A stretch of DNA of 64,000 nucleotides from Chryseobacterium oryctis (GCF_025971925.1 NZ_JAPDHV010000004.1:310001-374000), one strand, 5' to 3'; shown: positions 7,768 through 17,035, counted from the first letter of the stretch. The notes: generated by a model not told the origin, from the sequence alone. Numbers and translations are program-made.

Positions 7768-9117
7768 TTATTTTTCTCTTAGTTCGGATAAGAAATTTAC
7801 CTTTAAAGTGTCATATAGAGAATGTCTGCTTACTAATATAGAAATAATGGATGAAACCATTCCTGCTAACATAAGATGAAATATTAAAGAATGTCTGTCT
7901 GTCATTTCCAAAACAATAATTGCAGATGTGAAGGGAGCTCTTGTAATTCCTGTAAGAAAAGCAACCATTCCTCCAAGAATAACTACATTGGTTTCATTTG
8001 GGGTAAGGTTGATGGCTCCGGAAATCACAGAACCAATACTTGCTCCTGCGCTAAGAGCCGGGGCGAAAATTCCACCAGCACCACCTGAAGTAAATGATAA
8101 AGCTGGCCCCATCATTCTCAAAATGGGAACATACCAATCCTCATGCTTATCTTCTGTGAAAAGCACACGTTCCATAATTTCCTTTCCTGAACCTAAAATT
8201 TCTTTATTTAAGAAAAAGGCGATTGAGGCTATAATCAAAGCGCTGGCTACCAAAAATACGACATTAGCTTTATCTGTTTTTAATGTTCTTTTTTTCCAAT
8301 CACTTATTTTTAGCATGGTAACGGATAATTGACTCGCTAAAATCCCTGAGATTCCTGCAACTAAAATAATAGGAAGCATGACCATTAATGAAACATCATT
8401 TGTTTTAGGGTAGCCTAAATATAAATATGAACCAGCTAAAGTTTGAGCTGTTAAACCAGCGATAATAACGGCCGTAAATAAAGCAGTTTTAAAGTAATTG
8501 ATATGTGTTTTGGAAAGTTCTTCTACTGCAAAAACAATTCCTCCAAGAGGAGTGTTGAAAGCAGCGGCAAGACCTGCTGCTGCACCTGTCATAATCATAT
8601 TTTTCTTTGAAATTTTTGGCCACCAATTGGGTAAGTATTCGTTAACCTTCCTGAAAACCGAACCCGCTATCTGAATAGTTGGTCCTTCACGGCCAACAGC
8701 ACCGCCTCCTATTACCAAAACGACAGATGAAATTATTTTGAAAACCAGAATTTTTAAACTAAGTAAGTTTCTTATTTTTTTATGCTCTTTGGGGTTGGCC
8801 AATTCTACAGCTGCCATCACCTGTGGAATTCCGCTTCCTTTGGCGTTGGGAGCAAATTCTTTCACCAGCCACCAAGATAATACAAAACCAATTGGGGCGA
8901 TAATAAAAATCATCCATGCATGCCAATTTAAAATAAAATGTAGAAGATTTTCACCCCAGGCAAATATTTGAGCATACATCACCGCAAAAAAACCCGTAAT
9001 GACAGAGCCAATCCAAAAAGGAATTGCCTGAAGCAGGTTGTGTTTCAGTTGTTCGTTGCGGATGTTGTCGAAGGATTTTTTGAGGCTTTTACAGATGAAA
9101 GTGAGAATTTTCAACAT
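7768..9117 (-). CDS. CLC-family chloride transporter
   Basis: A 449-residue polytopic inner-membrane protein with the three CLC ion-pathway signatures: GSGIP (94-98), GREGP (142-146) and GGIFAPALSAGA (about 348-359). The gating glutamate is Glu144. The pair Glu199-Glu200 in FAVEE aligns with the internal proton glutamate of E. coli ClcA, which suggests a Cl-/H+ antiporter rather than a channel. It has no C-terminal CBS pair. The likely role is acid tolerance or chloride/volume balance. It is a single-gene unit. The N-terminal 30 residues are polar and cytoplasmic. Confidence 0.93.
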   Translation of the reverse strand: MLKILTFICKSLKKSFDNIRNEQLKHNLLQAIPFWIGSVITGFFAVMYAQIFAWGENLLHFILNWHAWMIFIIAPIGFVLSWWLVKEFAPNAKGSGIPQVMAAVELANPKEHKKIRNLLSLKILVFKIISSVVLVIGGGAVGREGPTIQIAGSVFRKVNEYLPNWWPKISKKNMIMTGAAAGLAAAFNTPLGGIVFAVEELSKTHINYFKTALFTAVIIAGLTAQTLAGSYLYLGYPKTNDVSLMVMLPIILVAGISGILASQLSVTMLKISDWKKRTLKTDKANVVFLVASALIIASIAFFLNKEILGSGKEIMERVLFTEDKHEDWYVPILRMMGPALSFTSGGAGGIFAPALSAGASIGSVISGAINLTPNETNVVILGGMVAFLTGITRAPFTSAIIVLEMTDRHSLIFHLMLAGMVSSIISILVSRHSLYDTLKVNFLSELREK

Positions 9118-9326
9118 TTGATAATTTTGTGATGTGAAAATATGATTAAATGATCAATTTTATAGTTTGCTTTTAAGTTTGCAATTCGTTAAATTGATTT
9201 ATAACTAGTATAAAATTTAGCTTCAATTTTTCAATAGTTTTGTATTAAAGGTAAAATTATTTAGTCAAAAATTACAAATAAAAAAGCCAGATTTTTATCG
9301 AGACTATCTTTTAGAGATTTACTAAG

Positions 9327-10757
9327 TTATTTCTTTTTTATTAAATCCTCTATTTTGCTGATCATATTGACAGCATTTGTATTTTGAGGGTCTAGTTCTA
9401 AAGACTTTTTATAATTTTTTAAGGAGAGTATATAGTTTTTTGCTGAAAAATAACTATCTCCCAGACTGTTATATGCATTTGAAGATTGAGGATGCTCTTT
9501 AGCGTTCAGAGCAAAAATTTTAATAGCTTCATCAATTCGTGCGGTATTTTGTAAGCTATATCCAATGATATTCAACGTAGATTCAAAGTTCCATTTTGGA
9601 TTGTTTGCTTTAATGTTATAGTAATTCTTTTCCGCTTTTGGATTATTCTTTTTCGAAAATTCGGAAATGATAGATTCTTCAGCTAAGGTGTAATGATTAA
9701 TTAAATTTTTGTCGACGATTCCTGCTATATGATTTATGATCAGATTCTGTACCGGGAAAAAATTGTATCCGTTAGACATTATAATAATACTCATGTTGCT
9801 TTGTGGGTAAACTCTGTATGCACTTACATTGCCGCCGGAAAAACCATAGGACAAAGTTTTATTGAGCGTACTGATTTCCCAGCCGTATGCGAAAATATCT
9901 TTTTTATTGGCAAAATCAAAAGGTTTCCACATCATTTCTTTTGTTTTTTGAGTCAATAAAGCATTGTTGTTTAAATGATTGCTCCATTTTAAAAAGGCAG
10001 GAAGGGTGATGGCTAATCCGTTTGCTGAATGTGCTCTCATTCCATCATTGAAAGTAGATTTATCGTACTGTTTTGTTGTTGGGTTGTAGATGTATTTCTG
10101 AACACGATTAGGAATGTTTTCAAGAGAATTTGATGAGAAATATACTTGATCCTTCACATCAGAGAGTTGATGGGTGATGATAAAATCATTGAAGGATTCA
10201 CTCGTAATTTTTTCAATGATCATGGTAAGTAGCATATAATTGGTTTGATTATATCTGTATTCATTTCCAGTAGCAAAATCCATTTTCTCTTTAGCAAGAC
10301 GTTCAATGACCTTATCGTTCGTGTCTTCAGGCAAAATATCGTTAAAATAAATAAAATCAGGTATTCCTGAAGAATGTGTTAAAAGATTTTTGACCTTAAC
10401 ATTCTGCCAGTCTTGGGGGAGATTGTCAACATATTTTGAAACATTGTCCTCTAAAGATAGTTTTCCTTGTTCGATCAATTGAAAAACGCCAACATTGGAC
10501 ATTAATTTTGAAGTAGAATATACTCTAAACATTGAACTTGGGCTTACATTTTTTTTATCTTCAAGGTTTTCTATGCCATAATACTGCTCAAAAACTATTT
10601 TATCATTTTTTATAATCCCAAGAGCCAATCCTGGAATCTGATTGTTTTTGATTATTTCTTTTATGTAATTATCAATCAGTTTTGACTGATTGGTTTGTTG
10701 TGAATAAATAAATGAGGAAGTATTTAAAATTAGTACTGATAAAAGGATTTGCTTCAT
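9327..10757 (-). CDS. Serine hydrolase (beta-lactamase/esterase fold) with C-terminal TPR
   Basis: A 476-residue exported protein with a signal peptide ending near SFIYSQ. Residues about 25-345 form a class C beta-lactamase/DD-peptidase-like domain with the nucleophile motif Ser81-Thr-Ser-Lys84. The second motif reads Tyr-Asn-Gln in YRYNQTNY, where many relatives have YxN, and the third reads Phe-Ser-Gly in YGFSGGN, where HxG is usual. Residues about 395-470 hold two TPR-like repeats (NAYNSLGDSYFSAKNY and a following LDPQN). Such proteins are usually esterases or peptidases rather than antibiotic-resistance enzymes. Substrate unknown. It stands alone between the CLC and E2 genes. Confidence 0.85.
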   Translation of the reverse strand: MKQILLSVLILNTSSFIYSQQTNQSKLIDNYIKEIIKNNQIPGLALGIIKNDKIVFEQYYGIENLEDKKNVSPSSMFRVYSTSKLMSNVGVFQLIEQGKLSLEDNVSKYVDNLPQDWQNVKVKNLLTHSSGIPDFIYFNDILPEDTNDKVIERLAKEKMDFATGNEYRYNQTNYMLLTMIIEKITSESFNDFIITHQLSDVKDQVYFSSNSLENIPNRVQKYIYNPTTKQYDKSTFNDGMRAHSANGLAITLPAFLKWSNHLNNNALLTQKTKEMMWKPFDFANKKDIFAYGWEISTLNKTLSYGFSGGNVSAYRVYPQSNMSIIIMSNGYNFFPVQNLIINHIAGIVDKNLINHYTLAEESIISEFSKKNNPKAEKNYYNIKANNPKWNFESTLNIIGYSLQNTARIDEAIKIFALNAKEHPQSSNAYNSLGDSYFSAKNYILSLKNYKKSLELDPQNTNAVNMISKIEDLIKKK

Positions 10758-10861
10758 ATTTGAGGGTTTAGGATTAGGTTTTTATCTAAGATAATTGAAT
10801 AGTTTGTTTTCTTACATTGTTTGTTGAGGAAATATATAAAATGTTATATGTTTTTCAATAA

Positions 10862-10890
10862 AAAAACCTCCAATTTTTTTGAAGGTTTTA
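10862..10890 (-). terminator. Terminator of the E2 gene
   Basis: AAAACCT/AGGTTTT arms with a T-rich loop lie about 20 bp after the minus-strand stop of the E2 gene, followed on the minus strand by an A/T tract. One internal mismatch makes it moderate. Confidence 0.5.
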
Positions 10891-10909
10891 GTTTTATTGT
10901 TTCAGAAAA

Positions 10910-12220
10910 TTATATTTCTGTATTCAAATCCCAGTTTTCAAGATAATCGTGAACATGTTTTAGCATCATTCCTCCTAAAGAGCCGTCTACAACTCTGTGG
11001 TCGTAAGAATGAGACATGAACATTAAGTTTCTGATTGCAATTACATCTCCGTCTTTTGTTTCAAGAACTGCAGGTTTTTTAACAATAGCTCCGATTGCTA
11101 AAATAGCAACTTGTGGCTGAGGAATAATAGGTGTCCCCATTAAGTTTCCAAAACTTCCAACGTTTGAGATAGTGTATGTTGCGCCTTGAGTATCTTCAGG
11201 TCTTAATTTTTTGTTTCTTGCTCTGTAGGCTAAATCATTGATTGCTTTTGCAAGACCAGAAAGTGATAATTGGTCTGCATTTTTAATGACAGGAACAATC
11301 AGGTTTCCGTCTGGTAAAGCAGTTGCCATACCAATATTGATGTTTTTCTTTTTGATGATATTCTCACCGTTTACAGAAACGTTAATCATCGGGAAATCTT
11401 GAATAGCTTTCACAACAGCTCTTACAAAAATCGGCATGAAAGTAAGTTTTTCACCTTCACGTTTTTCAAAAATAGCTTTGTTTTTGTTTCTCCATTTTAC
11501 AACGTTGGTCACATCTGTTTCGATGAAAGAAGTAACGTGAGGTGCAATTTGTTTCGCTTTTACCATGTTTTCAGCGATGATTTTTCTCATTCTATCCATT
11601 GGAATGATTTCGTCACCTGCTGCAGCTGTAATTGTAGAGGCCGGAGTTGAAGTAGCAACCGGTTGTGGAGTAGTAGCTGCTTGTGCCAGAGCCACTTGTT
11701 GAACAGGTTGATTTCCTCTGTTTTTAACGAATGCTAAAATATCTTCTTTTGTAATTCTTCCTTCTAAGCCACTTCCTTTGATAGACTTAAGCTCGGTTTC
11801 AGAAATGTTTTCTTGTTGTGCAATTGATTTCACAAGTGGAGAAAGGTAAATATCTCCCGAAAATTCAGTTGAAGCAGCTACTTTTAAAGGCTCTTCAATT
11901 GTTTTTAAAGTTTCGGCATCAGGTGCTGCTACAGGAGTTTCTGATTTTACTTCTTCAGAAGCTGTGTTTCCGCCTTCTCCTTCAATTTCTAAAATAGCAA
12001 TGGCTTCACCTACTTTTGCAACTTCGTCTTTCTGTTTTAAAATCTTTACGATTTTCCCCGAAACGGGCGTAGGAACATCTGAATCTACCTTATCTGTCGC
12101 AATTTCTACTACGGAATCATCTTCCTTTACATTATCACCTTCATTGAATAACCAAGTGATAATAGTAGCTTCCATAACACCTTCTCCCATGGAAGGAAGC
12201 AATAATTTGTACTCTGCCAT
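10910..12220 (-). CDS. 2-oxo acid dehydrogenase E2 (dihydrolipoamide acyltransferase)
   Basis: A 436-residue E2 with classic order: lipoyl domain (1-75) with the lipoyl lysine in ATDKVDSD (Lys44), an Ala/Pro/Thr linker, a peripheral-subunit-binding domain (about 125-165, YLSPLVKSIA to GRITKEDIL), a second Ala/Thr-rich linker, and the catalytic domain ending with the active-site SYDHRVVDG (His408). It transfers acyl groups from the E1-bound intermediate to CoA. A single lipoyl domain and the sequence style fit the branched-chain or generic Bacteroidetes E2; pyruvate versus branched-chain specificity is not decidable here. No E1 or E3 gene is adjacent. The promoter box is at 12248-12241. Confidence 0.93.
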   Translation of the reverse strand: MAEYKLLLPSMGEGVMEATIITWLFNEGDNVKEDDSVVEIATDKVDSDVPTPVSGKIVKILKQKDEVAKVGEAIAILEIEGEGGNTASEEVKSETPVAAPDAETLKTIEEPLKVAASTEFSGDIYLSPLVKSIAQQENISETELKSIKGSGLEGRITKEDILAFVKNRGNQPVQQVALAQAATTPQPVATSTPASTITAAAGDEIIPMDRMRKIIAENMVKAKQIAPHVTSFIETDVTNVVKWRNKNKAIFEKREGEKLTFMPIFVRAVVKAIQDFPMINVSVNGENIIKKKNINIGMATALPDGNLIVPVIKNADQLSLSGLAKAINDLAYRARNKKLRPEDTQGATYTISNVGSFGNLMGTPIIPQPQVAILAIGAIVKKPAVLETKDGDVIAIRNLMFMSHSYDHRVVDGSLGGMMLKHVHDYLENWDLNTEI

Positions 12221-12240
12221 TTTTAATTTTTAGATTTTGA

Positions 12241-12248
12241 CAAATATA
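12241..12248 (-). promoter_or_regulatory. -7 box of the E2 gene
   Basis: Minus-strand TATATTTG, 20 bp before the ATG at 12220, matches TAnnTTTG. Confidence 0.65.
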
Positions 12249-12283
12249 TAAAAAAAATCGGTTTTTTTATGAAATGTATAATT

Positions 12284-13111
12284 TTAGGAAAATTCAATGT
12301 AAATATTTTCTCCAACGTTTAGTCCGAAAAGGGATTTTGCTCCGTTCTTTTTGCTTCCTTTATAAATAGTTAGTTCCAAAAGCTGACTGTCGTTGAAAAT
12401 GGCTGCGGATTGCCCGTGATATTCTGTTTCTCTTTCCCAATTAGAGACTACTTCTGTATGGCTTGAAAATACTTTTGAAAGGCTTAAGTTTCTGAATTTA
12501 ATCGTGAAGCTTTCATGTCCTTTACTTATTGTTTCAAATAAATCTTTGCTGATGTTGGATATAATGTTTCCAAAATTATCAATGTATGTAACTTCTCCAA
12601 TAATCATTTTTTCAGATTCATTGTAAACAGGTTTAGGGAACATTAATTCTTTTACTTTTGTTATTTCTCTTCCTATAACTCCCGGAAGTCCTCCGTTTGC
12701 TAAATGAACTGCTGCAGGAACGAAGACATCAGTTGACGTGAAATTTACAATATCATCAAATCTATTATTTAGTGTAATTTCATAAATAGCTTCTGGCTTA
12801 ATATCAAAAAATATCAGGCTTAAAAGACCGTTGTCAGCTGCTAAAAAATAGTGTCCGTTAGCTTTGTAAAGGATATTTTTTCTTGATTTATGATGAAAAC
12901 TGTCTACCGAAAGGATATGAATCGTACCATTTGGGAAATATTTGTAAGCATTTCTTACTATGTACGATGTTTGTATAAGATTAAATGCCTGAATGTCATG
13001 AGTGATATCAACAATATTCAGTTCTGGTTTTAAAGAGAGAGCTTTGCCCTTTACTGCAGCAACTCTGTAGTCTAAATTTCCGAAATCTGATGTAAGGGTG
13101 ATGATTGACAT
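12284..13111 (-). CDS. SAM hydroxide adenosyltransferase (DUF62 family)
   Basis: A 275-residue member of the SAM hydrolase/halogenase family. The N-terminal motif LTSDFG with Asp9, the NIVDITHDI stretch and the central AADNGLLS are typical of the hydrolase branch, which cleaves S-adenosylmethionine to adenosine and methionine using water. The C-terminal beta domain begins near YIDNFGNIISNI. The chlorinase/fluorinase insertion loop is not evident. It is cytoplasmic, a single-gene unit divergent from phoH, with a -7 box at 13144-13137. The physiological purpose of SAM hydrolysis in such bacteria is not settled. Confidence 0.9.
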   Translation of the reverse strand: MSIITLTSDFGNLDYRVAAVKGKALSLKPELNIVDITHDIQAFNLIQTSYIVRNAYKYFPNGTIHILSVDSFHHKSRKNILYKANGHYFLAADNGLLSLIFFDIKPEAIYEITLNNRFDDIVNFTSTDVFVPAAVHLANGGLPGVIGREITKVKELMFPKPVYNESEKMIIGEVTYIDNFGNIISNISKDLFETISKGHESFTIKFRNLSLSKVFSSHTEVVSNWERETEYHGQSAAIFNDSQLLELTIYKGSKKNGAKSLFGLNVGENIYIEFS

Positions 13112-13136
13112 TTGTAGTTCTAGAATGTTCGTGTTG

Positions 13137-13144
13137 CAAATTTA
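13137..13144 (-). promoter_or_regulatory. -7 box of the SAM hydrolase gene
   Basis: Minus-strand TAAATTTG, 25 bp before the ATG at 13111, matches TAnnTTTG. Confidence 0.6.
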
Positions 13145-13242
13145 TTTAAAAATAAAGGAAAGCCCGAATATTGTGGAAAAGAATTTGATATAAATATTAA
13201 AAAAATGGCTAAATTTAAAATCTAAATAAATTATAATACTGC

Positions 13243-14199
13243 ATGTTTGAATTAACATATGACTTGGAAGATATTAACGTGAAAAATTTTTATGGGGTTA
13301 ATAATCAATATTTCAATTTAATAAAATCGAGCTTTCCAACTCTGAAAATTACAGGAAGAGATCACTTTATCTTTGCAATGGGAAATCAGGAAGCTCTTGA
13401 TATATTTAAACAAAAACTAGATGATATTGTAAAATTTATATCCAAAAACAATTCTATCGAGCTTAAAGATGTTGAAAATATCCTTAATATAAAGGATGAG
13501 CATGAAAAACAATTAGTTTTTGATCAGGATATTATTGTAAAGGGAGTAAATGGAAAAGTAATTAAAGCTAAAACTACTAATCTAAAAAAATTAGTAAAAG
13601 AAACTGAAAAAAAGGATATGGTTTTTGCTATCGGTCCTGCAGGAACTGGTAAAACGTATACAAGTGTTGCTTTGGCAGCAAGAGCTTTGAGAGATAAAGA
13701 GGTTAAGAGGATTATTTTAACAAGACCGGCTGTAGAAGCAGGAGAGAGTTTAGGTTTTTTACCAGGAGATTTAAAGGAAAAACTTGATCCTTATTTACAG
13801 CCATTGTATGACGCTCTTCGTGATATGATTCCGCATGAAAAACTGGAAGGTTTTATTGAGAAAAAGATTATTGAAGTAGCTCCTTTGGCTTTTATGAGGG
13901 GTAGAACTTTAGATGATGCTTTTGTGATTTTGGATGAAGCTCAAAACACAACTCATTCGCAAATGAAAATGTTCCTTACGAGAATGGGAATGAATGCTAA
14001 ATTTATTATTACTGGGGATCCTAGTCAGGTAGATTTGCCTGCAAAACAACAGTCTGGATTAAAAGAAGCAATGAGGATTTTGAAGGATGTAAAAGAAATA
14101 GGCTTTGTGCATCTTACAGAAGAAGATGTAGTAAGACATCCGGTTGTAAGAAAAATTATCCTGGCATACAATGATGAAGAAAAAAGATTACGAGATTAA
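13243..14199 (+). CDS. phoH: PhoH-family ATPase
   Basis: A 318-residue PhoH/YbeZ-type protein. An N-terminal KH-like region (1-115) precedes the ATPase core with Walker A GPAGTGKT (131-138), the family motif GFLPGDLKEKLDPYLQPLYDAL, and Walker B FVILDEAQNTT. The later TGDPSQVDLP is also diagnostic. These proteins are predicted RNA-associated ATPases linked to ribosome or RNA metabolism. In many bacteria ybeZ neighbours the YbeY endonuclease gene; that partner is not here. No clean TAnnTTTG box is visible upstream. Confidence 0.93.
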   Translation: MFELTYDLEDINVKNFYGVNNQYFNLIKSSFPTLKITGRDHFIFAMGNQEALDIFKQKLDDIVKFISKNNSIELKDVENILNIKDEHEKQLVFDQDIIVKGVNGKVIKAKTTNLKKLVKETEKKDMVFAIGPAGTGKTYTSVALAARALRDKEVKRIILTRPAVEAGESLGFLPGDLKEKLDPYLQPLYDALRDMIPHEKLEGFIEKKIIEVAPLAFMRGRTLDDAFVILDEAQNTTHSQMKMFLTRMGMNAKFIITGDPSQVDLPAKQQSGLKEAMRILKDVKEIGFVHLTEEDVVRHPVVRKIILAYNDEEKRLRD

Positions 14200-14360
14200 A
14201 AAAATATTTTTAATGTGAATAAATTTAATCAAAATCATGTATTTGTATTATATTTTTAATTCATATTTTAATGGTTCTGATTTTTTTTATGATTGTATGC
14301 TTGTTTTGAGATTTGAATAATTTTTTTTAGATGTTAATTATTTCATTATTTCTGTTAAAA

Positions 14361-14392
14361 TTTGTTAAATATGGAATTATTGTTTAGCTTTG
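14361..14392 (+). promoter_or_regulatory. Promoter of first PorT-like gene
   Basis: TTTG at 14361-14364, 20 bp spacer, then TAGCTTTG at 14385-14392: a complete Bacteroidetes -33/-7 promoter. It overlaps the TTG at 14390, which argues that translation begins at the ATG at 14423. Confidence 0.85.
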
Positions 14393-14422
14393 CGCACTAT
14401 TAATTTAAAAACTAAAATATTA

Positions 14423-15085
14423 ATGAAAAAAGTTTTACTTATTGCAGCTGTTGCCATTATGGGGATTTCTGCAAAAGCGCAAGAGTTTAGATTTGGACCA
14501 AAAGCAGGTTTTGCAATGTCAACTATTAAAATTGATGATAAGCAAGATGATTTAAATGAAAGAAAAATGTCTCCTAAATATACATTCTATATAGGAGGTA
14601 TGGCAGAATATAAATTTAATGATAAATTTGGTATTCAGGGAGAAGTTTTATATTCTCCACTTGGAGGAAAAGAAAAAATAGATGGAGTAAATGCTGGAGT
14701 AGTATTTGTTGGAGAGCAAACTAAGGTTAATTTTGGAACACTTTTGATACCGGTTTCTGCAAAATATTTTATTACAGAAGGTTTCTCTGTTGCAGCTGGT
14801 GTTAACGCGGGGATTATTCTTTCTGCTAAACAGAAAACTGTAGTTGGTTCTGATTTCCTAGATATGGAAGTTGAAGGAGAGGGTGGTGAGGTAGATATCA
14901 AGAAAGATATCAAAACTTTGAACATTGCCCCATTTATTGGAGTTGAGTATATGTTGGAAAACGGACTTTTCTTTGATGCAAGATATAGTTTAGGAGTTTC
15001 AAATCTTTCTAATGATGGGAGTGGAGGTAATGTGAAAAATAGCTTTGCTCAGGTTGGTGTAGGCTTTAAATTTGGAGGGAACTAA
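14423..15085 (+). CDS. PorT-like outer-membrane beta-barrel protein
   Basis: The protein is 220 residues from the ATG at 14423; the longer frame from a TTG at 14390 is rejected because that codon is part of the promoter. A signal peptide (MKKVLLIAAVAIMG...SAKAQ) is followed by alternating short beta strands beginning FRFGPKAGFAMSTIKI and ending with an aromatic-rich strand FAQVGVGFKFGGN, typical of eight-stranded PorT/OprF-like barrels. It is a tandem paralogue of the gene at 15339: the DARYSLGVSNL and APFIGVEYM segments match almost residue for residue. Function unknown; it is likely a structural or porin-like membrane protein, one of four barrels in a row. Confidence 0.88.
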   Translation: MKKVLLIAAVAIMGISAKAQEFRFGPKAGFAMSTIKIDDKQDDLNERKMSPKYTFYIGGMAEYKFNDKFGIQGEVLYSPLGGKEKIDGVNAGVVFVGEQTKVNFGTLLIPVSAKYFITEGFSVAAGVNAGIILSAKQKTVVGSDFLDMEVEGEGGEVDIKKDIKTLNIAPFIGVEYMLENGLFFDARYSLGVSNLSNDGSGGNVKNSFAQVGVGFKFGGN

Positions 15086-15115
15086 TTCTGAACCATCTAA
15101 AGATATTATAAAAAG

Positions 15116-15141
15116 CAGAACAAATTTTGTTCTGTTTTTTT
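15116..15141 (+). terminator. Terminator of first PorT-like gene
   Basis: CAGAACAA / TTGTTCTG arms (15116-15123 and 15127-15134) followed by a run of T. Confidence 0.8.
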
Positions 15142-15272
15142 ATTGTTTTTAATTAATAATTGAGCTTGTTTTTTTTATCTAACTGTTTTGTGAGTTATTT
15201 GTTCAAAATATGATGTCATAAATGTTTATTGTTTTATTATTTTCATTAAAATTTAGTTTTTAATTATTAAAA

Positions 15273-15304
15273 TTTGTTAAATAGTTCTTTATTGTTTATA
15301 TTTG
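15273..15304 (+). promoter_or_regulatory. Promoter of second PorT-like gene
   Basis: TTTG at 15273-15276, 20 bp spacer, TATATTTG at 15297-15304. The bases around both boxes (AAATTTGTTAAATA and TTATTGTTTA) are the same as in the promoter of the upstream paralogue, so the duplication included the control region. Confidence 0.85.
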
Positions 15305-15338
15305 CACTCTTTAAAAAATAAACTTTAAAACTAATACA

Positions 15339-15983
15339 ATGAAAAAACTGTTACTTACAGCAGTGATTGCTGTTATGGGAGTTAGTATGAATGCTCAGTC
15401 GTTTAATTTCGGGCTTAAAGCTGGTTATTCTTTATCAACTTTAAATGCTAAAAATAGCGATTATAAGTATGATTCAAAATCAAGTTTTTATGCAGGTGCT
15501 TTAGCTGAATATAAAGTAAGCAGTAAATTTGCATTACAGGCAGAACTTTTATATTCTCAATTAGGAGGTGAATCTAAGTACACAGAGTCTGAGGCTGGAG
15601 TAACTTATGCAGAGAGTGATAATATTAAATTAGGGAACCTTCAAATTCCTGTAAGTGCTAAATATTACGCTACTGAAAAGTTAGCTTTCGGGGTAGGTGT
15701 AAATTTTGGAATTATTACTTCTGCTAAGAATGAATACTCACGTAGTCTTTCAGGTGGAGGGTATTCAGAGTCAGAAAACGGAAAAGAAGATATCAAAAAT
15801 AATGTTCAGAAACTTAACTTAGCACCATTTATCGGAGCTGAATATACATTCTACAAAGGTTTGTTTGCTGATGCAAGATATAACTTAGGAGTTAGTAATC
15901 TAATCAAAAATGCAGAAGGAAATGAAAAATTAACAAACGGTTTCTTCCAAATTGGTTTAGGTTATAAATTCGGAGGTAAATAA
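15339..15983 (+). CDS. PorT-like outer-membrane beta-barrel protein (tandem paralogue)
   Basis: A 214-residue paralogue of the 14423 gene. The signal peptide ends near GVSMNAQ; the barrel starts FNFGLKAGYSLSTL and ends FFQIGLGYKFGGK. The two differ mainly in surface-loop regions, for example the Ser/Glu/Gly-rich loop around residues 130-145. That pattern fits outer-membrane proteins under loop diversification. It has its own promoter and terminator, so the pair is duplicated as whole transcription units. Specific cargo or ligand unknown. Confidence 0.88.
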   Translation: MKKLLLTAVIAVMGVSMNAQSFNFGLKAGYSLSTLNAKNSDYKYDSKSSFYAGALAEYKVSSKFALQAELLYSQLGGESKYTESEAGVTYAESDNIKLGNLQIPVSAKYYATEKLAFGVGVNFGIITSAKNEYSRSLSGGGYSESENGKEDIKNNVQKLNLAPFIGAEYTFYKGLFADARYNLGVSNLIKNAEGNEKLTNGFFQIGLGYKFGGK

Positions 15984-16010
15984 GATAGTTATCTTGATTT
16001 TATATATAGT

Positions 16011-16043
16011 AAGCGGGGCAATTTTTGTTCCGCTTTTTATTTT
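16011..16043 (+). terminator. Terminator of second PorT-like gene
   Basis: 11-bp stem AAGCGGGGCAA / TTGTTCCGCTT with two G-U pairs and a T-rich tail. Confidence 0.8.
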
Positions 16044-16365
16044 TTTGATAATATTACTATTTAAAACACTTAGATGAATAAAATGTTAATTTGGATTAAA
16101 GAAAGCCTTACTAAATCTTAGTATATTTTAATGTAATGCTTGTGTTTTGAGCTGTAATAATCATAAATGTGAGATTTTGACTATTTTTTTGTGATGTTTT
16201 TTTTATAGTAATTTTGGTGTCTAATTGAGGATAAAATATTTATTTATTCAAAAAAATGTGAAAAAACCAAACATGTTTAATTTTTACGCTTTGTTTTTGA
16301 AAATACTATATTTTTTTAATGATATTAATCATGTTAACAAATTTTAATATTCAGCATTACCACTT

Positions 16366-16373
16366 TAATTTTG
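16366..16373 (+). promoter_or_regulatory. -7 box of the 16403 gene
   Basis: TAATTTTG, 29 bp before the ATG. At the 20-bp spacing position the -33 reads TTTT instead of TTTG. Confidence 0.7.
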
Positions 16374-16402
16374 CCGTCAGAAAGTATTAAAATTTTAAAA
16401 AA

Positions 16403-17011
16403 ATGAAAAAAGTATTATTAGCGGGTGCTATCGCGCTTTTCGGTTTATCAAATGCTCAAATCGTTAAAGGAACTACATTTTTATCAGGAACTTTGAATTA
16501 TTCATCTTCTCAGAACAATAATAATGACACTAAAGTTGATGATTTAACTTTGGTTCCAACGGTTGGATATTTTGTAGGAACTAATGTAGCTGTAGGTTTA
16601 GGAGTAGGTTATGCTTCTCATGTAGAAAAGGCTGAATTTGCAAATGGATATGATAAAGCTACTCACCAAGGTGTTGTTGTTGAGCCTTTCGTTAGAAAGT
16701 ATTGGACTTTAGGAGAGAAGTTATATATCTTCGGACAACTATCAGTTCCAATGCAATTTGGAAACACTAAAAACGAAGAGTCTATAGCAAACGTAACAAC
16801 TTCTACAAAAAACAATTTCACTGCAGTTGGAGTATCTGTTAAGCCAGGTTTAGATTATTTCTTAAACAAAAACTGGACTATCGAAGCTACAATTGGAGAG
16901 TTTGGATATAGCAACTTCAAATACAAAGATGCTAAGAGTGTAGATAACTACAATTTTGGTTTTGATTTGGCTTCTGTAGGTATCGGAGTTAAATATGTTT
17001 TCTCTAAATAA
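16403..17011 (+). CDS. Outer-membrane beta-barrel protein
   Basis: A 202-residue exported barrel. The signal peptide MKKVLLAGAIALFGLSNAQ is nearly identical to that of the next gene, and the two are tandem paralogues of a different subfamily from the pair just upstream. The mature part has repeated amphipathic strands (LVPTVGYFVGTNVAVGLGVGY, later VKPGLDYFLNKNWTIEATIGEFGY) and ends GIGVKYVFSK, with a C-terminal aromatic-containing strand suitable for BAM insertion. No enzymatic motif. Function unknown. Confidence 0.85.
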   Translation: MKKVLLAGAIALFGLSNAQIVKGTTFLSGTLNYSSSQNNNNDTKVDDLTLVPTVGYFVGTNVAVGLGVGYASHVEKAEFANGYDKATHQGVVVEPFVRKYWTLGEKLYIFGQLSVPMQFGNTKNEESIANVTTSTKNNFTAVGVSVKPGLDYFLNKNWTIEATIGEFGYSNFKYKDAKSVDNYNFGFDLASVGIGVKYVFSK

Positions 17012-17035
17012 TAGAGTAACTAATTAAATAAATAA

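Larger units (their letters stand above)
15984..16402. other. 419-bp AT-rich intergenic region
   Basis: It holds the terminator of the 15339 gene (16011-16043) and the -7 box of the 16403 gene (16366-16373). Between them I see only AT-rich DNA without a convincing ORF or RNA. Confidence 0.6.

Noticed and set aside
9327..10757. Antibiotic-resistance beta-lactamase
   Set aside because: The second and third motifs deviate and a TPR tail is present; similar proteins are usually esterases or peptidases.
14390..14422. N-terminal extension of the PorT-like gene from a TTG
   Set aside because: The TTG is part of the -7 promoter box TAGCTTTG, and the signal peptide begins at the ATG at 14423. The same reasoning rejected the TTG at 20089 (atpB), the GTG at 45870 (MFS gene), and longer frames at 43692 and 47507.
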